Source: Agrypnia vestita (Eukaryota > Arthropoda > Insecta > Trichoptera > Phryganeidae). From it: 64,000 bases of DNA. The stretch spans positions 54,177 through 118,176 of the forward strand of contig JADDOH010008084.1 of the NCBI GenBank assembly GCA_016648135.1, given 5' to 3'. Below, piece by piece: positions 60,636 to 64,000 of this stretch (position 1 is the first letter of the stretch; the number at the start of each line of letters is the position of its first letter). The notes beneath the pieces were generated by a model. It had not been told where the DNA came from. It saw only the letters and a program-made list of their open reading frames with translations, and did not search any database. Both the position numbers and the translations under genes were made by a program.

Positions 60636-60835
60636 ATTTATTTTCGTTTCGCGGGAGTCGGATAACGTAGGCAGATAGGAAATTTAACTATAATTCCATT
60701 ATATTTATCTGTAGACTGACGCTCTATCGAGGAGCGAATAATGATTCATTTTCGTTTCGCGGGAGTCGAATAACGTAGGCGGATAGAAAAGTTAACTATA
60801 ATTCTATTATATTTATCTGTAGACTAACGCTCTTC
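60636..60835. repeat. Tandem duplication of about 100 bp
   Basis: TTTTCGTTTCGCGGGAGTCG and the following TTATATTTATCTGTAGACT occur twice in order. Confidence 0.8.
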
Positions 60836-62799
60836 AGGCTTTTACAACAGATAGGTAATTGTGCAATGACGGTATATACGGTTAGGAAAGAGATAACGAT
60901 AACGTGTAAGCATATTAATGTCACGACAAGAAAATAATATACTCGAATATAGATACAATATATTAACTATGTAATCACTACAAACCTGTCCGACGTTAGC
61001 GTAGTTTCAACAGGACGGGTAACGTGTTTACGATTGGCTATTCTAGCTCAGATTTCGCCGGGTTTGGTAGTAATAACCACAAAACATAATTGGAACAAGT
61101 GTATCTAGATAAGAATATTGTAAATAAAATAATATGAATTTGCGGCCCATATACACATGAAATAAAAGGATAAAGCGTATGGGGATCTTATAGATGGATG
61201 GATAAATGAAACAAATATATATAGGAGTAAATGCAAGTAAAAGCAAGCATATAAGTACCAAAAACATAGGAGAACATAGTGTGATAGAAATTCGAAGACG
61301 GGAGGAACAATAATGTGAAGTGGAACGGATATAGCAAGAGCATGTAACAATGATAAACGGACAAATACAGACAACTACTTGAGACCGATTCGACAGATAC
61401 TAGCAATCTTTCAACACACCTCTAAGAACATGGTGAGCGGTATATAGTTATCAGCGGAGGCGTCCAGTGCCTTGGCAATAAATGAGCACTGAATTAATCC
61501 GACGCCTTGCCTGCGGCACTGGAGGTTTATTTACTTATTTGTTTTATTTTTTTTCATTTATTGGGTTTCTTACAGCCATATAATTAATCAATCTTTGAAG
61601 AAAAGACAATAATTGATGCACAGAGTTTTGGGCCAATTACGCGAAAACACATACATACAATCGATAAAAGAATAATAAAAACATGTCCAATAGTGGGTTT
61701 GTGTGAGTGTGTATTTGTGTGTTTATTTATTTATTTATTTATTTTGTTTTGGAAAAAATTAAAAGCAAAACGATCTTAAAAATTTTCCACTGAATTTAAA
61801 AATTTACTTTAACTTACATTAATAGTTTATTGTGTTATAGCGAATAGTACTCTTCCAGTATTATATTGTTCGAGAATATTCACTGTCTATGTAACATAGT
61901 TACTTTGTGGATCAATCTTACTGCCAATAAAAATAATTATAAATGGTTACAAATTATGTTTAAATTCCGCAACGGAGGGAGCTAATACGTCCCTGTGCGC
62001 GGAGAGTCGCGGCCAAAAGACAGGATTCATTGGGGACCCACGAGGAAAGATCGCCCAAAATTAATTTAAAATTAGGTATAGTGCCTTTGGATGATTGTTA
62101 TATCTAGGTATGCAGTGTGCACGTGGTGAATATATGGAAATTGATCCCATGATATAGCGGCCAAGAAACGTTAAATTTCCGATAAAGACGAGTGGAAATA
62201 CGGGAGAACGGGACAGGATAATGTTAGATAATGAAGAAACATCAACTATGATTAGGGGAGTACCCGATAGATTGTGGTTACGGTTGATCAAACGACAATA
62301 TGGACTGAACTTAGAAATTAAATATTAAAAATTAATAATCGCGCTTGTGAAGCGAGTTCAAACCGTCTGAAGCCACCAAGTCCGTCCCAAACGGGCACGG
62401 GGATGGAGATAGAGACGGCAATAGGAGGTGGGATCAACTGACATATCCGAGTGGAGATATGGTTTTTTTTTGCCAAATTGAATCTTAGGAACAAAGAATT
62501 TGGTTTCAAGGAAAGTAGGATATTGAAAATCCTGGAAACACACGACTTAGGACCTTTGGCTGCTAGGGGGGGTTTAAAATGTCAAGACACAGCAGAAATC
62601 AGGAGTTGGTGACGGTCTACGAGAGCGCAAAATCTGCGTCGGTTGTTTTTTTGAGTGATAATTACCGTGAGTGATAATTACCGTCGACTTAGAGTGTCTC
62701 AGTGGGTGAAAATTATAGTTTAACTTCAAGTGAAAGTGGTATACGGGTAAATATACTCTTCGACATTGCTCACGATAAAAGAAAAGGGGGGTACGGGTT

Positions 62800-63300
62800 T
62801 GATTTTATTTTATAAAGGGTAATTAATTTGGCATATTAGAACTTCGGAAAGTACTGCGCTTTATTAAGTTGATTAGTCCGGCATATATAGAACTGATATT
62901 TGCAGATCTCCGGAAACTAGCTGTGCGTTATAAAGATACCTATTTTATGCTAAACACGCGGGAAATTGTTAATAAATCTTGTAAAAATACCTATCTTATG
63001 CTAAATACGCGAGGTCCTGTTAAAAGAGTTTTAACTCAGAGTACGGGATTGATTTTATTTTATAAAGGTAATTAATCTGGCATATCGGAACTTCGGAAAT
63101 CAATATGTTCTATAAAGTTAATTATTTTTGTCGTCTTACTAGGTTCACAGAATAATATTCGCAGAATTTCAGGAAACGGTAGAGTTCAAATTTAGTTAAA
63201 TTCTCGTTTTACTAAGTATAGTATTGGCGGATCTCTGGAAACTAGCTGTGCGTTATAAAGATACCTATTTTATGCTAAACACGGGGGAAATTGTTAAAAG
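62800..63300. repeat. Dispersed direct repeats in the right flank
   Basis: GGAAACTAGCTGTGCGTTAT with CCTATTTTATGCTAAACACG occurs at about 62912 and 63236. ATTTTATTTTATAAAGG occurs with GGCATAT and AACTTCGGAAA at 62800 and 63050. Confidence 0.7.
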
Positions 63301-63667
63301 ATAAAAGGGTTGTTACTAACAGATTCGATTTTAAATAAGTCTTATAAAATTACCTATTTTTGCTAAAATTTAATTAATTTAACTTGGTCACATTTTAATT
63401 TTTACATTTGTAAGGCATATAATATTTCGTTATATGAAATGTTTCGATTAGACCGGGTTTATTTTAGTTATCGAAAGAATATTTAGTTTATTTTAATAAT
63501 TTTTTTTGTTTATGTTTAATAGTAAGAGTCCGTTAAAATTATAGCGCATAAATTCCGGGATTAAAAATACGTCTAGTGAAAAATATATAGCTGATCTCGC
63601 GGGGTATCAGGTTCAGCCCATAATAATCTAGATTTTCATTTCGTTTAAAATTATATAGAGTAATTCC

Positions 63668-63815
63668 GTGAGAATCGGGGTTTATTTACAATTTTACAGA
63701 TGTATGAGATTTCATTATTCAAAAAAATTATATAAAATAGTCTCGTGGGGGTCGGGGTTTATTTACGGTTTTACAGAAGTACAAGTTTCACTATTTTATA
63801 AAGTATATAAAATTG
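63668..63815. repeat. Two tandem units of about 74 bp
   Basis: Each contains TCGGGGTTTATTTAC, a TTTTACAGA box, TTTCA and ATATAAAAT in the same order. Confidence 0.65.
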
Positions 63816-64000
63816 CTTCCGTTCGGCCCGGGTTATCTTATATTATATAGGAAAACATAGGTCCCGCGCTATTAAAACATATAAAAACGTTTCATGTGGC
63901 CGGGATTATTACGCGCGTTGGGGAAAGTCTATAAGGTAAAAAAAAATATGTTTAATTTGATTCTGGTTATTTTATATTTTATGAAAGATATTTGCCTCGC

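Larger units (their letters stand above)
59822..64000. other. Non-array flank without recognised genes
   Basis: Composition changes here. It has GA-rich and GC-richer stretches and no arrestin exons. The longest frame (60504-60178, minus, 108 codons) has no recognisable domain. Several short direct repeats occur. I cannot identify it; old LTR-element sequence is possible. Confidence 0.5.

Overview
The window is insect-like nuclear DNA, very AT-rich and full of decayed transposons. Genes are split by GT-AG introns. The transposon set (Penelope with a GIY-YIG endonuclease, R1- and CR1/Jockey-type LINEs, RTE-type 3' ends, a Ty3/Gypsy relic, tRNA-derived SINEs) fits an insect, perhaps a lepidopteran. 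The order is inference; no single feature fixes it.

The only protein-coding genes I can support are four head-to-tail, plus-strand, seven-exon genes for alpha-arrestins (arrestin domain-containing, ARRDC/TXNIP-like): gene A 3116-8591 (461 aa), gene B 20640-27119 (437 aa), gene C 34178-40461 (434 aa) and gene D 50426-56468 (444 aa). All four reconstruct as intact reading frames with the same splice phases. Exons 1 to 5 have identical lengths in every copy (118, 153, 212, 183 and 186 nt). The copies differ mainly in exon 6 (disordered proline-rich tail) and exon 7 (C-terminus with an LPTY motif). The expected role is as membrane-associated adaptors that bring NEDD4-family ubiquitin ligases to cargo proteins.

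The repeat unit is about 13 to 16 kb and includes long noncoding spacers. Each spacer carries a conserved leader block (about 0-0.9, 13.4-14.3, 30.0-31.1, 46.0-46.7 and 58.9-59.6 kb) and a GC-richer upstream block (1866-2425, 15545-16110, 31484-32045, 46920-47500) that may hold the promoter. Old insertions are shared between copies: a Penelope relic in intron 5 and an RTE 3' end in intron 2. Others are private to one copy and leave recognisable empty sites in the siblings: a LINE upstream of B, a Gypsy relic in B intron 2, a TIR element plus SINE in C intron 1, a 529-bp foldback after C, and a solo LTR and second Penelope copy in or near D. The array can therefore be read as a dated duplication series.

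The array ends near 59.6 kb. From there to 64 kb the sequence is different, has no recognisable gene, and contains several short tandem duplications.
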